A DNA stretch of 64,000 nt from NCBI GenBank assembly GCA_013823985.1, contig PNNB01000014.1, positions 92,868 through 156,867 on the forward strand, written 5' to 3'. The translations under genes and the position numbers were made by a program. Source of the stretch: Sphingopyxis sp. Lineage in GTDB: Bacteria > Pseudomonadota > Alphaproteobacteria > Sphingomonadales > Sphingomonadaceae. Under the pieces are notes generated by a model that saw only the letters and a program-made list of their open reading frames with translations, was not told the origin of the DNA and did no database searches. Of the stretch, positions 45,231 to 54,521 are shown in pieces. The number at the start of each line of letters is the position of its first letter. Position 1 is the first letter of the stretch.

Positions 45231-46127
45231 TCAAATAACGCCAAAGGTCCAGCCCTCAGTTCGCGCAATGTGCGGATTCAGGGGTTCAGGCGCCCAAAAG
45301 AACGCATTTCCGGCGTTTTGGCGTAGCCACGCCGCGGTCAAAATAGCGTCCGTTGCGTGATCGGTGTAGCGCGAGAGTGGCGCATGTGGCGCGCAGCCCA
45401 AGCTTGCCAATGCGCTATCCAGCGCACTGGCGTCACGGATTTTGCTCAATCCCTTACGTATCCCTGACGCGCGCGCCGCAATCTGGGTGTATATCTCCAC
45501 GATTTGCGGTCCGCTCTGGGACAGGGGGTCGAACGGCCAAACAGGATGCCGTCTGCCGACGAAGTTCAGGAACCGCATCCCGGCAAAGCTGGCCTTTGCA
45601 ACTTGTGCCGCGCCGATGGCATCATAAACCGTCGAAGATTTTCCACCGCCTTGGGCATTATAGCGCGCTTCGCATTGGCGCAGGTGCATATAGTCCGCCT
45701 TCGGCCCATCAGCCGCGCCTAGGTAGAAATGTCGGCGATGGTGTGTTTCCAGAAAGGAAGCGGCGCCCAAATCGGGGTCGGAGCAGATCGAGTCGACATA
45801 AGCCCAGAAGGCGCGCCCGGTTTCCGGCACTTTTTCGCCGGGAAGGTAGCTGCCGCGTTCGACAAGGGGCGGGGCAAAGCTGAAATCGAAGCCTATGAGG
45901 AGGTCGTCCTCCTGCGCCAGAAGCCACTGCGCTATGCCGCTGCGTGACCAGTGTTTTCCGGGCGGGGCGACAAGCGTGGGTGCATCGGAACCAATTCCGC
46001 AGGTGGCGAGTGCTATTCCAGGGTGAGAATCCCCTTTTGCCCCGGACCAATCGACACAAGCGAAGCGGGTGAACTTTCGACCATGTGCTGCACTTATGTT
46101 GCGCAACAATTCACCTTTTTCAGCCAT
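45231..46127 (-). CDS. DUF429-like predicted RNase H-fold protein
   Basis: 298 residues. I recognise only a pattern, not a characterised gene: an N-terminal strand with aspartate (FACVDWSGAKGD), a central glutamate strand (PQIVEIYTQIAAR) and a C-terminal helix with aspartates (YTDHATDAILTAAWLRQ). This order matches the DUF429 family of predicted RNase H-like nucleases. The middle is rich in aromatic residues. Its ATG overlaps the rarA stop by 8 nt, so it is in the rarA operon; a DNA or RNA metabolism role is only an inference. tRNA-Thr lies 20 nt downstream. Confidence 0.6.
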   Translation of the reverse strand: MAEKGELLRNISAAHGRKFTRFACVDWSGAKGDSHPGIALATCGIGSDAPTLVAPPGKHWSRSGIAQWLLAQEDDLLIGFDFSFAPPLVERGSYLPGEKVPETGRAFWAYVDSICSDPDLGAASFLETHHRRHFYLGAADGPKADYMHLRQCEARYNAQGGGKSSTVYDAIGAAQVAKASFAGMRFLNFVGRRHPVWPFDPLSQSGPQIVEIYTQIAARASGIRKGLSKIRDASALDSALASLGCAPHAPLSRYTDHATDAILTAAWLRQNAGNAFFWAPEPLNPHIARTEGWTFGVI

Positions 46128-47436
46128 TGCCGTTGATGCTTTTCCTTAAATTATCCCAATAGGTCAGGCGCTCAATGACCTTGCGTTCAAAACCACGTTC
46201 GACGGGCTGGTAAAGGGAGGCGGGGCTGACTTCATCGGGCCAGTAATTTGCACCCGAAAAGCCTTCATCGGCGTCATGGTCATAGGCATAGCCTTTGCCA
46301 TATCCAATATCCTTCATCAGTTTCGTCGGCGCGTTCAGGATATGGGCAGGGGGCATAAGCGAACCCGTTTCCCGCGCCAATTTCCAGGCTGCCTTTTGCG
46401 CTTTATAGGCCGCATTGGATTTGGGGGCGGTCGCCAGATACAGGCAGGCTTGCACAATCGCCAATTCGCCTTCCGGGCTACCAAGAAATTCATAGGCGTC
46501 CTTGGCGGCCAAACACTGTACGAGCGCCTGAGGGTCAGCCAGACCGATATCTTCGCTCGCAAAGCGCACGAGGCGGCGCAGGACATAAAGGGGTTCTTCG
46601 CCGGCAACGAGCATACGCGCCATCCAGTAGAGCGCCGCCTGAGGATCAGATCCGCGTAGGCTTTTATGTAGGGCGGATATAAGATTGTAATGCCCCTCAC
46701 GATCCTTGTCGTAAACCGGCATGCGCTTTTGCAATAGTGCCGCCATCGCGGAAGGATCGAGCGGATTTTCGAGCGCGATGGAAAACAGGGTGGCGGCCTG
46801 ATTGAGCAAGAACCGGCCATCGCCATCGGCGCTGGAGATCAGCGCAGACCGGGCGTCTGCGGTGATCGGAAGCTTCCGTTGCTCGGCGGCTTCGGCGCGG
46901 TCGAGCAGCGTTCCGAGCGCCGCATCGTCAAGGCGACGCAGGACCATGACCTGTGTGCGGGACAACAAGGCGGCATTCAGTTCAAAGGACGGGTTTTCGG
47001 TCGTCGCACCGACCAATGTCACGACGCCGCTTTCGACAAAGGGCAGGAATCCGTCCTGCTGGGCGCGGTTGAAGCGGTGGATTTCATCTACAAATAGCAG
47101 CGTCTGCTTGCCGGTCCGGGCCATGGTTTCGGCTTCGGCAAAGGCTTTCTTCAGATCGGCGACCCCCGAAAAAACGGCCGAAATGGGCTTATAGTGCATG
47201 CCGACAGCGTCAGCCAGCAGGCGGGCAATGCTGGTTTTTCCGGTGCCGGGCGGCCCCCATAATATCATGGAGGACAATGTGCCCGCCGCAACCATACGCC
47301 CGATTGCACCATCCGGGCCGGTCAGATGCTCCTGACCGATGACTTCATCAAGCGATGCAGGGCGCAGGCGGTCGGCAAGCGGCGCATTGGCTTTGGGGAT
47401 ATCGTGCTGCTCCGGTAATCCGAACAGATCGGACAT
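46120..47436 (-). CDS. rarA: Replication-associated recombination protein A
   Basis: 438 residues of the RarA/MgsA/WRNIP1 AAA+ family, which acts at stalled forks and loads with SSB. PLADRLRPASLDEVIGQEHL opens the protein. Walker A is WGPPGTGKTSIARLLA, Walker B FVDEIHRFNRAQQDGFLPFV, and sensor 1 LVGATTENPSFELN. The C-terminal tetramerisation domain ends with the family motif PDEVSPASLYQPVERGFE. The frame opens at 47517, but the ATG at 47436 gives the standard start and overlaps the glycosyltransferase stop as TGATG. Confidence 0.96.
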   Translation of the reverse strand: MSDLFGLPEQHDIPKANAPLADRLRPASLDEVIGQEHLTGPDGAIGRMVAAGTLSSMILWGPPGTGKTSIARLLADAVGMHYKPISAVFSGVADLKKAFAEAETMARTGKQTLLFVDEIHRFNRAQQDGFLPFVESGVVTLVGATTENPSFELNAALLSRTQVMVLRRLDDAALGTLLDRAEAAEQRKLPITADARSALISSADGDGRFLLNQAATLFSIALENPLDPSAMAALLQKRMPVYDKDREGHYNLISALHKSLRGSDPQAALYWMARMLVAGEEPLYVLRRLVRFASEDIGLADPQALVQCLAAKDAYEFLGSPEGELAIVQACLYLATAPKSNAAYKAQKAAWKLARETGSLMPPAHILNAPTKLMKDIGYGKGYAYDHDADEGFSGANYWPDEVSPASLYQPVERGFERKVIERLTYWDNLRKSINGNG

Positions 47437-48593
47437 CAAACGGCCATAGCGCGTGCGGCCCGCTGACGTATAAGGCGCACATATGTGTCCGCGACGGTCT
47501 GGTTTATCGCATCCCAACTATATTCCAAGGAACGCTGCTCACCTACAGAGCCATGCTTCTGGCGGAGATTTTCGTCGGTGCAGTAGATTTGCAAAACATC
47601 GGCAAATTGGTTGATAGCCCCGGGAAGAATAAGGCGCCCGGACATTTTATCTTCAACGAGGCTTTGGCTGCCGGTGGCCTTTGCGGCAACGACAGGCAAG
47701 CCACAGGCCATCGCCTCAAGCGTCACATTGCCGAATGTCTCGGTCACGCTGGGGTTAAACAACACGTCCATCCCGGCTACTGCCCGGCCGAGATCAGCGC
47801 CCCCTTGGAAGCCCACAAAGCGGGCGTGCGGTAAACGGCTTTCAAACCATCCGCGCGCTGGACCCTCGCCGATTACCATGACCTGATGGGGCACCTGACG
47901 CCGGTTTAGCTGGTCAATGGTATCGGAAAAAACGTCCAGACCCTTTTCCATCACAAGCCTGCCGAGGAAGCCGATGACGGGTAATTCATCGGTCAAGCCT
48001 TGCGACCGCCGCCATTCAAGATCGCGGCGTTGAGGATTGAAAATGTCCCGATCCACACCCCTCGACCAGATGTCGATATCATAATTCATGCGCTGTTCGC
48101 GTAAGACCTGCGCAAAGCTTTCCGACGGTGCGACCAGAGCATCGCATTTACGGTAGAGCCGTCGCAACCACGCTTCGACAAGCGGTTCAGCAAACGACAT
48201 GTTGTAATAGCGGAAGTAAGTTTCAAACCGTGTGTGTACGGAGCATAGAACAGGCAAGTTCCGCTTTTGAGCCCATTTCACCGCTTGTCGTGCCACCCGG
48301 TCGGGGCTGGAGATATGGACAACATTCGGCGCAAACTGGGCAAGGTCACGTTTTACCTTGGGCGAAAGCGAAAGGGGAATGCGATATTCGGGCCGGTTGG
48401 GAATGGCCATTGACGGCACGCTGACCAGATCTCCTGTTGGCGGAAATGCAGGGTTTTCGACCGTCGGTGAATAAATGCGCACATGCGCGCCTTGACGCAA
48501 AAGATAGCCGACCAGTCGGTTAAGGGCCTGGTTTGCGCCGTCGCGGACATAGTTATAATTGCCGCTGAAAAGCGCAATGCGAAGATTGCTCAT
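47436..48593 (-). CDS. GT4-family glycosyltransferase
   Basis: 385 residues, GT-B fold. The N-terminus is LRIALFSGNYNYVRDGANQALNRL. A middle segment is HTRFETYFRYYN, and the donor-binding region contains VIGFLGRLVMEKGLDVF and the EX7E motif in NPSVTETFGNVTLEAMACGLPVV. Closest in style to alpha-mannosyltransferases and sulfoquinovosyl/glycolipid transferases such as MgtA or SqdX. The product sugar is not known. I use the ATG at 48593; 48599 and 48635 are also in frame. It is the first gene of the operon with rarA. Confidence 0.88.
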   Translation of the reverse strand: MSNLRIALFSGNYNYVRDGANQALNRLVGYLLRQGAHVRIYSPTVENPAFPPTGDLVSVPSMAIPNRPEYRIPLSLSPKVKRDLAQFAPNVVHISSPDRVARQAVKWAQKRNLPVLCSVHTRFETYFRYYNMSFAEPLVEAWLRRLYRKCDALVAPSESFAQVLREQRMNYDIDIWSRGVDRDIFNPQRRDLEWRRSQGLTDELPVIGFLGRLVMEKGLDVFSDTIDQLNRRQVPHQVMVIGEGPARGWFESRLPHARFVGFQGGADLGRAVAGMDVLFNPSVTETFGNVTLEAMACGLPVVAAKATGSQSLVEDKMSGRLILPGAINQFADVLQIYCTDENLRQKHGSVGEQRSLEYSWDAINQTVADTYVRLIRQRAARAMAV

Positions 48594-48716
48594 ATGCATC
48601 GTTGGGCTTTTAGCCAGCGCTTTCCGGATTGCCAATGTGCAAGATTATTTTCCTTCACAAGGGCGGATCACCCAAATGGAGTTTGGGTTTGTGGATTTGC
48701 ACGCTATCCTCGCGCC

Positions 48717-49385
48717 GTGATCATAACCCAGATAGATACACTGCTCATCGGCGGTCCAAAGGACTTTCGCGCGGACGGGACGAAAAGCGCGATGGCGCGT
48801 GAGCCCGTGGACCGTCCAGTAATGCTGCGCAAATTGGGCTTTGACGGCGACCAAGTGGCAGACCCGACAGTGCATGGCGGCATCGACAAGGCTGTGCACT
48901 TTTATCCGGCAGAACATTATCCAAGATGGGTGGCCCATTTTGCCGCCCAAGGCATGGCGCATCCGCTATTGGAAAAGGCGGGCGCCTTTGGTGAGAACAT
49001 AAGCGCATCCGGTCTTACCGAAGACAAGCTTCGCATCGGCGACCGCTTCCGCATCGGCAAAGCGTTGGTCGAGATTGCGCAAGGGCGGCAGCCATGCTGG
49101 AAAATCGACCATCATTTTTCGGTACATGGACTGTCCGCACTGGTCATTAAGAACGGACGATGCGGTGGCTATTTCCGCGTTATAGAGGAAGGCGAGGTTG
49201 CCCCCGCAGACAAGATTGAACAAGTCGAACAAGCCCCGCATGATTGGACGGTTGACCGCGTTTTTCATATGTTAATCGGCGGAGGCCACCGCGCTCCCGA
49301 TGCCGCTACCACTTTAAAGGCGCTTATGGATTTACCGACGCTAGCCGAGAGTTGGCGGAGCAGGGCGGCGAAACTTCTGCGTTAG
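48717..49385 (+). CDS. MOSC-domain protein, YiiM-like
   Basis: 222 residues. MOSC domains bind molybdenum cofactor through a cysteine, here in the QGRQPCWKIDHHFS segment. The family blocks FDGDQVADPTVHGGIDKAVHFYPAEHYP and AGAFGENISASGLTE match YiiM, which contributes to N-hydroxylated base detoxification in E. coli. The frame extends to 48483, but homologous sequence begins at the GTG at 48717. It converges on corC with 13 nt between stops and is divergent from the glycosyltransferase gene. Confidence 0.88.
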   Translation: MIITQIDTLLIGGPKDFRADGTKSAMAREPVDRPVMLRKLGFDGDQVADPTVHGGIDKAVHFYPAEHYPRWVAHFAAQGMAHPLLEKAGAFGENISASGLTEDKLRIGDRFRIGKALVEIAQGRQPCWKIDHHFSVHGLSALVIKNGRCGGYFRVIEEGEVAPADKIEQVEQAPHDWTVDRVFHMLIGGGHRAPDAATTLKALMDLPTLAESWRSRAAKLLR

Positions 49386-49398
49386 AATCCCTGAGCGA

Positions 49399-50337
49399 TT
49401 ATGCGGTTTCGTCTTCTTCCACAGATGTAGGGGCGAATAACCGGATTTTGAAAACGCGCTTTTCATCCGCTTCCACAATTTCCAGCCGCCAGCCACTGGC
49501 TTCATGCAGCAGCATCTGTCCGATATTCGGAACCTGACCTGCGATAACAAAGGCCAGCCCGCCAAGCGTGTCGACATCTTCGTCTACTTCAGCGAGTTTT
49601 GCGTCAATGGCTTCGGCGAGGTCGTCGAGCTCGACGCGGGCGTCGGCTTCCCACATTTCCGGGCTGATTTGGCGAAGCATTTCTTCGGGTTCGTCGTCAT
49701 GCTCGTCTTCAATTTCGCCGACAATCTCCTCAACCAAATCTTCGATCGTCACCAGACCTTCGGTGCCCGAATATTCGTCCAGCACGATGGCAAGATGCGT
49801 ACGCGTGCGTCGCATTTCATCGAGCAGGGCGAGAACGCTCATATTCTGGGGCACGAAGCGCGGTTGACGGATGAAAGCTTCGAGATTTTCCGGCGTTTCG
49901 CGATCCTCGGCAAGAACGGCGAATATATCCTTGATGTGGATCATTCCCGTGATGCTATCCAGGCTGTCGCGGTAGACGGGAAGGCGGCTATGGCCATGTT
50001 CGGCAAATGCGGCGACGCATTCGGCGAAACTCGCGCTTTCATCGATGGCGATGATATCGCTGCGCGTAACCATGACGTCATCGACGCGATGTTCCGAAAA
50101 ATGCAGCAGGTTGCGCAACATCGTGCGCTCGACGGCGGTCAGGTCGCCGTCATTATCGGGCTCCCCGCGATCGTCGCTGTCTTCCTCATGTTCGGCAATC
50201 GCTTCTTCAAGCTGTTCGCGAAGTGTCGGTTCGTGGTCGCGGCCGAAGAACATCGTCTTCAACCGTTGCCATATTCGTCCGTCGCTATCGTCGTCGCTGG
50301 CGGGTTTAGCCCCGCTAAAACTGTCACCCTCTGGCAT
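49399..50337 (-). CDS. corC: CorC/TlyC-type CBS-pair protein
   Basis: 312 residues without the DUF21 membrane domain. A very acidic N-terminus (to about residue 65) precedes two CBS domains (VDDVMVTRSDIIAIDESAS ... VYRDSLDSITGMIHIKDIF, and MRRTRTHLAIVLDEYSGTEG). The C-terminal CorC_HlyC/transporter-associated domain follows (LPxxG replaced by VDTLGGLAFVIAGQVPNIG). Often annotated hemolysin C; soluble relatives assist magnesium/cobalt efflux. It follows ybeY after 32 nt, as in many proteobacteria. lnt, which often follows corC, is not present here. Confidence 0.88.
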   Translation of the reverse strand: MPEGDSFSGAKPASDDDSDGRIWQRLKTMFFGRDHEPTLREQLEEAIAEHEEDSDDRGEPDNDGDLTAVERTMLRNLLHFSEHRVDDVMVTRSDIIAIDESASFAECVAAFAEHGHSRLPVYRDSLDSITGMIHIKDIFAVLAEDRETPENLEAFIRQPRFVPQNMSVLALLDEMRRTRTHLAIVLDEYSGTEGLVTIEDLVEEIVGEIEDEHDDEPEEMLRQISPEMWEADARVELDDLAEAIDAKLAEVDEDVDTLGGLAFVIAGQVPNIGQMLLHEASGWRLEIVEADEKRVFKIRLFAPTSVEEDETA

Positions 50338-50369
50338 TGGGGAAAATCGGTACCTCTTTTTGCCCTGAA

Positions 50370-50876
50370 TTAGTCGCTATATGGATTGTGAAGGCCCATG
50401 GATGCAAGCGCTTTTACCTCCAGCGCCTCCATAGCTTCGGCTTCATCATCCTCGATATGGTCATAGCCGAGCAGATGGAGCATGCCGTGGATCACCAAAT
50501 GGGTCGCGTGATGGGCAACCGGAATGCCTCTTTCCGCTGCCTCTGACTCGCATATGCCAAAGGCCAAAATGATGTCGCCGAGCATGATTTCCGGCGCGTC
50601 ATATGTGCCCTCGACCAAAGCATCCAGTTCGTCGTCGTCGAGCATCGGGAAAGACAGCACGTTGGTCGGCTTGTCCTTTTCCCGCCATTCGCGGTTTAGC
50701 GCGTGCACCTCCGCATTATCGGACAGCTTGATACTGACGCTGACCGGAACCACAGGATCCGCGAGTTCGGGAAGGGCTGCAAAACGGACGGCGACATCGA
50801 CCGCTTTTTCAACTTCAACCTGCCCGAAACCGCTATTGCCCCATTCCAGTCCGATCGTCAGATCGACATCAATCAT
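50370..50876 (-). CDS. ybeY: Endoribonuclease YbeY
   Basis: 168 residues. The zinc motif H-x3-H-x5-H is in LVIHGMLHLLGYDHIEDDEA. KPTNVLSFPMLD and GDIILAFGICESEA are further family blocks. YbeY matures 16S rRNA 3' ends and takes part in 70S quality control. The frame is open to 50990, but the ATG at 50876 (MIDVDLTIGLEW) fits the family and overlaps the phoH stop by 8 nt. Confidence 0.95.
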   Translation of the reverse strand: MIDVDLTIGLEWGNSGFGQVEVEKAVDVAVRFAALPELADPVVPVSVSIKLSDNAEVHALNREWREKDKPTNVLSFPMLDDDELDALVEGTYDAPEIMLGDIILAFGICESEAAERGIPVAHHATHLVIHGMLHLLGYDHIEDDEAEAMEALEVKALASMGLHNPYSD

Positions 50877-51864
50877 TCCCGCCCTCATAAGCATCGACAA
50901 TTCGCCCGACGAGGGGGTGGCGCACGACGTCGCTGCTGTTGAACCGGATGGTCTGGATGCCTTCGACACCTTCCAGCCGCTGAACGGCATCGTTCAGACC
51001 TGACATGCGTTCGCCGCCCGGAATATCAACCTGATGTGGATCGCCGCAGATTACCATCCGGCTATTCATGCCAAAACGTGTCAGGAACATCTTCATCTGC
51101 GCCGCGGTCGTATTCTGGGCTTCGTCTAGGATGATGAAGCTGTCGGCAAGCGTCCGCCCGCGCATGAAGGCGATAGGTGCGATTTCGATTTCACCGGATG
51201 CGATGCGCCGTTCGACCTGTTCGGCAGGCAGGCAATCATAAAGCGCATCGTAAATCGGCCTCAAATAAGGGTCGACCTTTTCTTTCATGTCGCCCGGCAG
51301 AAAGCCCAAGCGCTCACCTGCCTCAACAGCGGGGCGCGATAAGATCAGGCGCTGTACGGCACCTGTAATCAGCATCGCGACGGCCTGCGCAACAGCGAGA
51401 TAGGTCTTTCCCGTACCCGCTGGCCCAAGCGCGAAGATAATCTCGTCGCGGGCGAGCGCCTCCATATAGGGAATTTGCGTCGCCGAACGTGGCACCAGCG
51501 TCTTTTTGCGGGTGCGGATCATGATACCGGGCGCGTCGGATACTTCCTTGCGCACGATGCCTTCCAACGTCGGCTCGGCCGTCATCGCGATAATGGCCTG
51601 AACCGCTTCGGCATCAATATTCTCGCCACGAAGGACACGCGAATAGATATCGTTCAATATATCCCGTGTACGTGCCGTTGCTCCGGCTTCGCCTTCGATC
51701 TGCACGCGATTGCCGCGTGCCGAGATATAGACGCCGAGGCGATTTTCGATGGTGACCAGATTTCGGTCAAATTCGCCGAAAACAGCATTGATCAGATGGG
51801 GTTTGTCAAAGCTCATTTCGAGCCGCGACATATCTCCGGCTTGCGCTTGCGCCCTTTTTGCCAT
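50869..51864 (-). CDS. phoH: PhoH-like ATPase
   Basis: 331 residues. The N-terminal KH-like domain (FGEFDRNLVTIENRLGVYISARGNRVQIEGE) is followed by the P-loop ATPase domain with FALGPAGTGKTYLAVAQAV, FLPGDMKEKVDPYLRPIYD and SFIILDEAQNTTAAQMKMFL. It works with YbeY in RNA metabolism, as the gene pairing suggests. The start at 51864 directly abuts the miaB stop (51865-51867). Confidence 0.94.
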   Translation of the reverse strand: MAKRAQAQAGDMSRLEMSFDKPHLINAVFGEFDRNLVTIENRLGVYISARGNRVQIEGEAGATARTRDILNDIYSRVLRGENIDAEAVQAIIAMTAEPTLEGIVRKEVSDAPGIMIRTRKKTLVPRSATQIPYMEALARDEIIFALGPAGTGKTYLAVAQAVAMLITGAVQRLILSRPAVEAGERLGFLPGDMKEKVDPYLRPIYDALYDCLPAEQVERRIASGEIEIAPIAFMRGRTLADSFIILDEAQNTTAAQMKMFLTRFGMNSRMVICGDPHQVDIPGGERMSGLNDAVQRLEGVEGIQTIRFNSSDVVRHPLVGRIVDAYEGGND

Positions 51865-53205
51865 TCAGGCTGCTGCTCTCATTATCGGATCGCCTTTCAA
51901 ACTTAGTGGTCCAGACTCACTCATCGTAACGGTGACAATATCACCGATAGTTAGTCCCGGCGCAAGCACATGCACGGATTGTAGCCAAGGAGATTTGCCG
52001 ATTAACTGACCGGGCAATTTCCCGGTGCGCTCCAGCAACACGTCGCAGATTTTGCCCTCTGTTTTTGTGTTGAAAGCGGTCTGGTCGGCGATCAGTTGCG
52101 CCTGCAGCTGCTGGAGCCGTTCGTCCATGACTGATGTCGGGATTTGGTCAGCCATATCGGCGGCGGGTGTCCCCGGTCGGGGGCTGTATTTGAACGAGAA
52201 TGCCTGGGCGTAGCCGACCGCGCGGACGAGGCTCATCGTATCTTCGAAATCGGCGTCGCTTTCGCCGGGGAATCCGACGATGAAGTCTCCCGAAAGTGCG
52301 ACATCGGGGCGCACTGCGCGGACACGATCCAAGATGCGTAAATAGCTGTCGCGGCTGTGGCTGCGGTTCATGGCTTTCAAAATGCGATCCGAGCCGGCTT
52401 GTACCGGCAGATGCAGGAACGGCATCAATTTTTCGACATCGCCATGCGCGGCAATCAACCCGTCGGTCATGTCGTTGGGGTGGCTGGTCATATAGCGGAT
52501 GCGGCGCACACCCTCCATCCGGTCCAGTGCGCGGATAAGACCATCGAGGCCTTGCATCTGCCCTTTGTCATCCTCGCCCGACCAGGCGTTCACATTTTGC
52601 CCGAGCAATGTGATTTCCTTGGCGCCGCTGTCGACCAATGCCTTGGCTTCGTCCAGCAACGCACCCCAGCTGCGTGAAACCTCGGCTCCTCTGGTATAAG
52701 GCACGACGCAATAAGTGCAGAATTTATCGCATCCTTCCTGCACCGTCAGGAATGCCGAAGCGCCCGTCTTGCGCTTGGGCGGCAATTGCGAAAATTTGTC
52801 GAGACCGGGCAGGTCAAGGTCGACCGCGCGCTTGCCTTGGGCCGCATCGGCAATCATCTGCGGCAGATTGTGATAGGCTTGCGGTCCCACAACGATATCG
52901 ACCGTGGGTGCGCGACGGCTGATTTCGCTGCCTTCTGCTTGTGCGACACATCCCGCAACGGCGATCATTGGCCCGCCTTCTGCGCGGCTCGTTTTGCCGA
53001 GGCGGCCGATTTCGGAATAGACCTTTTCTGCTGCCTTTTCACGGATGTGGCAGGTGTTCAGTACGACGATGTCCGCGTCATTCTTATCGTCGGCGGCAAC
53101 CATCCCCTGGGCATCAAATAACTCGGCCATGCGCTCGCCATCATAGACGTTCATCTGGCAGCCATAGTTTTTGATGGAATAGGTTTTAAGCGATTTGTTA
53201 CTCAT
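51865..53205 (-). CDS. miaB: tRNA-2-methylthio-N6-isopentenyladenosine synthase MiaB
   Basis: 446 residues. A radical-SAM methylthiotransferase that modifies A37 of tRNAs reading UNN codons. The N-terminal cluster cysteines lie in [18 protein letters not shown] and AGCVAQAEG. The radical-SAM CxxxCxxC is in [18 protein letters not shown]. The C-terminal TRAM domain ends near [16 protein letters not shown]. It is preceded on the same strand by plsC and followed without a gap by phoH. Confidence 0.97.
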   Translation of the reverse strand: MSNKSLKTYSIKNYGCQMNVYDGERMAELFDAQGMVAADDKNDADIVVLNTCHIREKAAEKVYSEIGRLGKTSRAEGGPMIAVAGCVAQAEGSEISRRAPTVDIVVGPQAYHNLPQMIADAAQGKRAVDLDLPGLDKFSQLPPKRKTGASAFLTVQEGCDKFCTYCVVPYTRGAEVSRSWGALLDEAKALVDSGAKEITLLGQNVNAWSGEDDKGQMQGLDGLIRALDRMEGVRRIRYMTSHPNDMTDGLIAAHGDVEKLMPFLHLPVQAGSDRILKAMNRSHSRDSYLRILDRVRAVRPDVALSGDFIVGFPGESDADFEDTMSLVRAVGYAQAFSFKYSPRPGTPAADMADQIPTSVMDERLQQLQAQLIADQTAFNTKTEGKICDVLLERTGKLPGQLIGKSPWLQSVHVLAPGLTIGDIVTVTMSESGPLSLKGDPIMRAAA

Positions 53206-53214
53206 GCGGAGCGC

Positions 53215-53949
53215 CTATACATAGGGCATGCTCTGGCCGCCACCCTCCATCGCAGAACCGATGCGCGCACGCACTTCGGCCGATATGGCTTTGCGGTCTG
53301 GATAATGTGCGGGGTCAAAGGGCTCCAGAAAGTGTAGCGTCGCCGTGATCGGCTTCAGGTAAGACAGCAGCCGCCAGAAATTGTCGGTGACCTTTTCCTC
53401 GCCAACCCAGGCGATCCGGTGCGTATGCCGACCATAGCTCAAAAACACGGGTTGGACCAACATGCCGGGGGGAGGGGGGACAAGCGCGGCGAAGAGCGAA
53501 GGCTTGAAAGGCAACAGCCCGGAGCCATCATGTGTGGTGCCTTCGGGGAATATGGTGACAGGCTGGTCCCCCGTCATGGCATCCCGAAGGTCATCGACCT
53601 GACTTCCCACACTCAATTTGTTTTCGCGGCTGACAAATATCGTATTGTTGATTTTGCAAAGCCAACCGATCAGCGGCCAGCCTTCGATGCCGTCATTGGC
53701 GACGAAAGTGCAGCCGGTGACGCCGGACATCACCGGAATATCGACCCAGCTATGGTGATTTGCCGCGTAAAAGACGTTTCGGCGGATCCTCACCCCTTTT
53801 GTGGCGGTGGCAATGCCGCTGGTCCAGCTGATCGATAGCAGAAACAGGCGCGGCCAAGGGGAATCCAACCTGAAAAGGCGCCAGATGTTGTGAAGCAAGA
53901 GGCCGGCAATGAGACTGCACGCCATTACCAGCAGCCTGAGCACAAACAT
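53215..53949 (-). CDS. plsC: 1-acyl-sn-glycerol-3-phosphate acyltransferase
   Basis: 244 residues. PlsC acylates lysophosphatidic acid in phospholipid synthesis. An N-terminal membrane segment (MFVLRLLVMACSLIAGLLLH) is followed by the HX4D motif in YAANHHSWVDIPVM, the glycerol-phosphate motif TIFVSREN, and FPEGTTHDGSGLLPFKPSLF. The frame is open to 54099 through fur, but the ATG at 53949 gives the natural membrane-anchored start. It lies 9 nt before miaB. Confidence 0.92.
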   Translation of the reverse strand: MFVLRLLVMACSLIAGLLLHNIWRLFRLDSPWPRLFLLSISWTSGIATATKGVRIRRNVFYAANHHSWVDIPVMSGVTGCTFVANDGIEGWPLIGWLCKINNTIFVSRENKLSVGSQVDDLRDAMTGDQPVTIFPEGTTHDGSGLLPFKPSLFAALVPPPPGMLVQPVFLSYGRHTHRIAWVGEEKVTDNFWRLLSYLKPITATLHFLEPFDPAHYPDRKAISAEVRARIGSAMEGGGQSMPYV

Positions 53950-53986
53950 GACTTGCCCGGCGACGAAAGCGGCCGGATTGCGCCGT

Positions 53987-54409
53987 TCAATCCTTGCGGT
54001 CGATGGCAACGCCGTAAAGCTCCATGCGATGGTCGACCAAACGATATCCAAGCCGTTCGGCAATGATTTTTTGCAATGCTTCCAACTCGGGGTCAACAAA
54101 CTCTACGACGCGGCCCGTTTCGACATCGATCAAATGATCGTGATGCGCCTCAGGCGATGCTTCGTAACGGGCGCGCCCGTCGCCAAAGTCGTGCCGGTCC
54201 AGGATGCCTGCTTCTTCAAACAGGCGGACGGTCCGATACACGGTTGCGATCGAGATTTTTGGGTCGATCGCGGACGAACGGCGGTAAAGTTCCTCGACAT
54301 CCGGATGGTCTGTGGCGTCGGAAATCACGCGGGCGATCACGCGCCGCTGGTCGGTTATACGTAACCCGCGTTCCTGACAGAGCGCTTCGATATCGATTTT
54401 CGTGTCCAT
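53987..54409 (-). CDS. fur: Fur-family metalloregulator lacking the C-terminal CxxC motifs
   Basis: 140 residues. The winged-helix DNA-binding half contains GLRITDQRRVIARVI, HPDVEELYRRS and SIATVYRTVRLFEEAGIL. The metal-sensing half has AHHDHLIDVETGRVVEF, where gammaproteobacterial Fur has HHDHLICLDCG; both structural zinc cysteine pairs are absent, as in many alphaproteobacterial Fur/Mur proteins. The regulatory metal may be iron or manganese. It lies 37 nt upstream of plsC in the same direction, after the mucR terminator. Confidence 0.88.
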   Translation of the reverse strand: MDTKIDIEALCQERGLRITDQRRVIARVISDATDHPDVEELYRRSSAIDPKISIATVYRTVRLFEEAGILDRHDFGDGRARYEASPEAHHDHLIDVETGRVVEFVDPELEALQKIIAERLGYRLVDHRMELYGVAIDRKD

Positions 54410-54447
54410 TGATGCGGATGTTTAGTGCCAGCGCACGATTCGTCAAA

Positions 54448-54473
54448 GAAAAAGGCCGGATTTAACCCCGGCC
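54448..54473 (-). terminator. Intrinsic terminator of mucR
   Basis: On the minus strand GGCCGG / CCGGCC closes on an 8-nt loop (GGTTAAAT) and runs into TTTTTCTTTG. It lies between mucR and fur. A second perfect hairpin, AAGGGCC-N3-GGCCCTT at 54494-54510, sits just before it and has no U tract. Confidence 0.85.
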
Positions 54474-54521
54474 TGTCTCCAACATCTTCATCCAAGGGCC
54501 AACGGCCCTTCAGAAGTGGTT

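Noticed and set aside
49504..50373. 289-codon plus-strand frame opposite corC
   Set aside because: Antisense of the acidic CBS protein; composition bias explains it, and corC has full family motifs on the minus strand.
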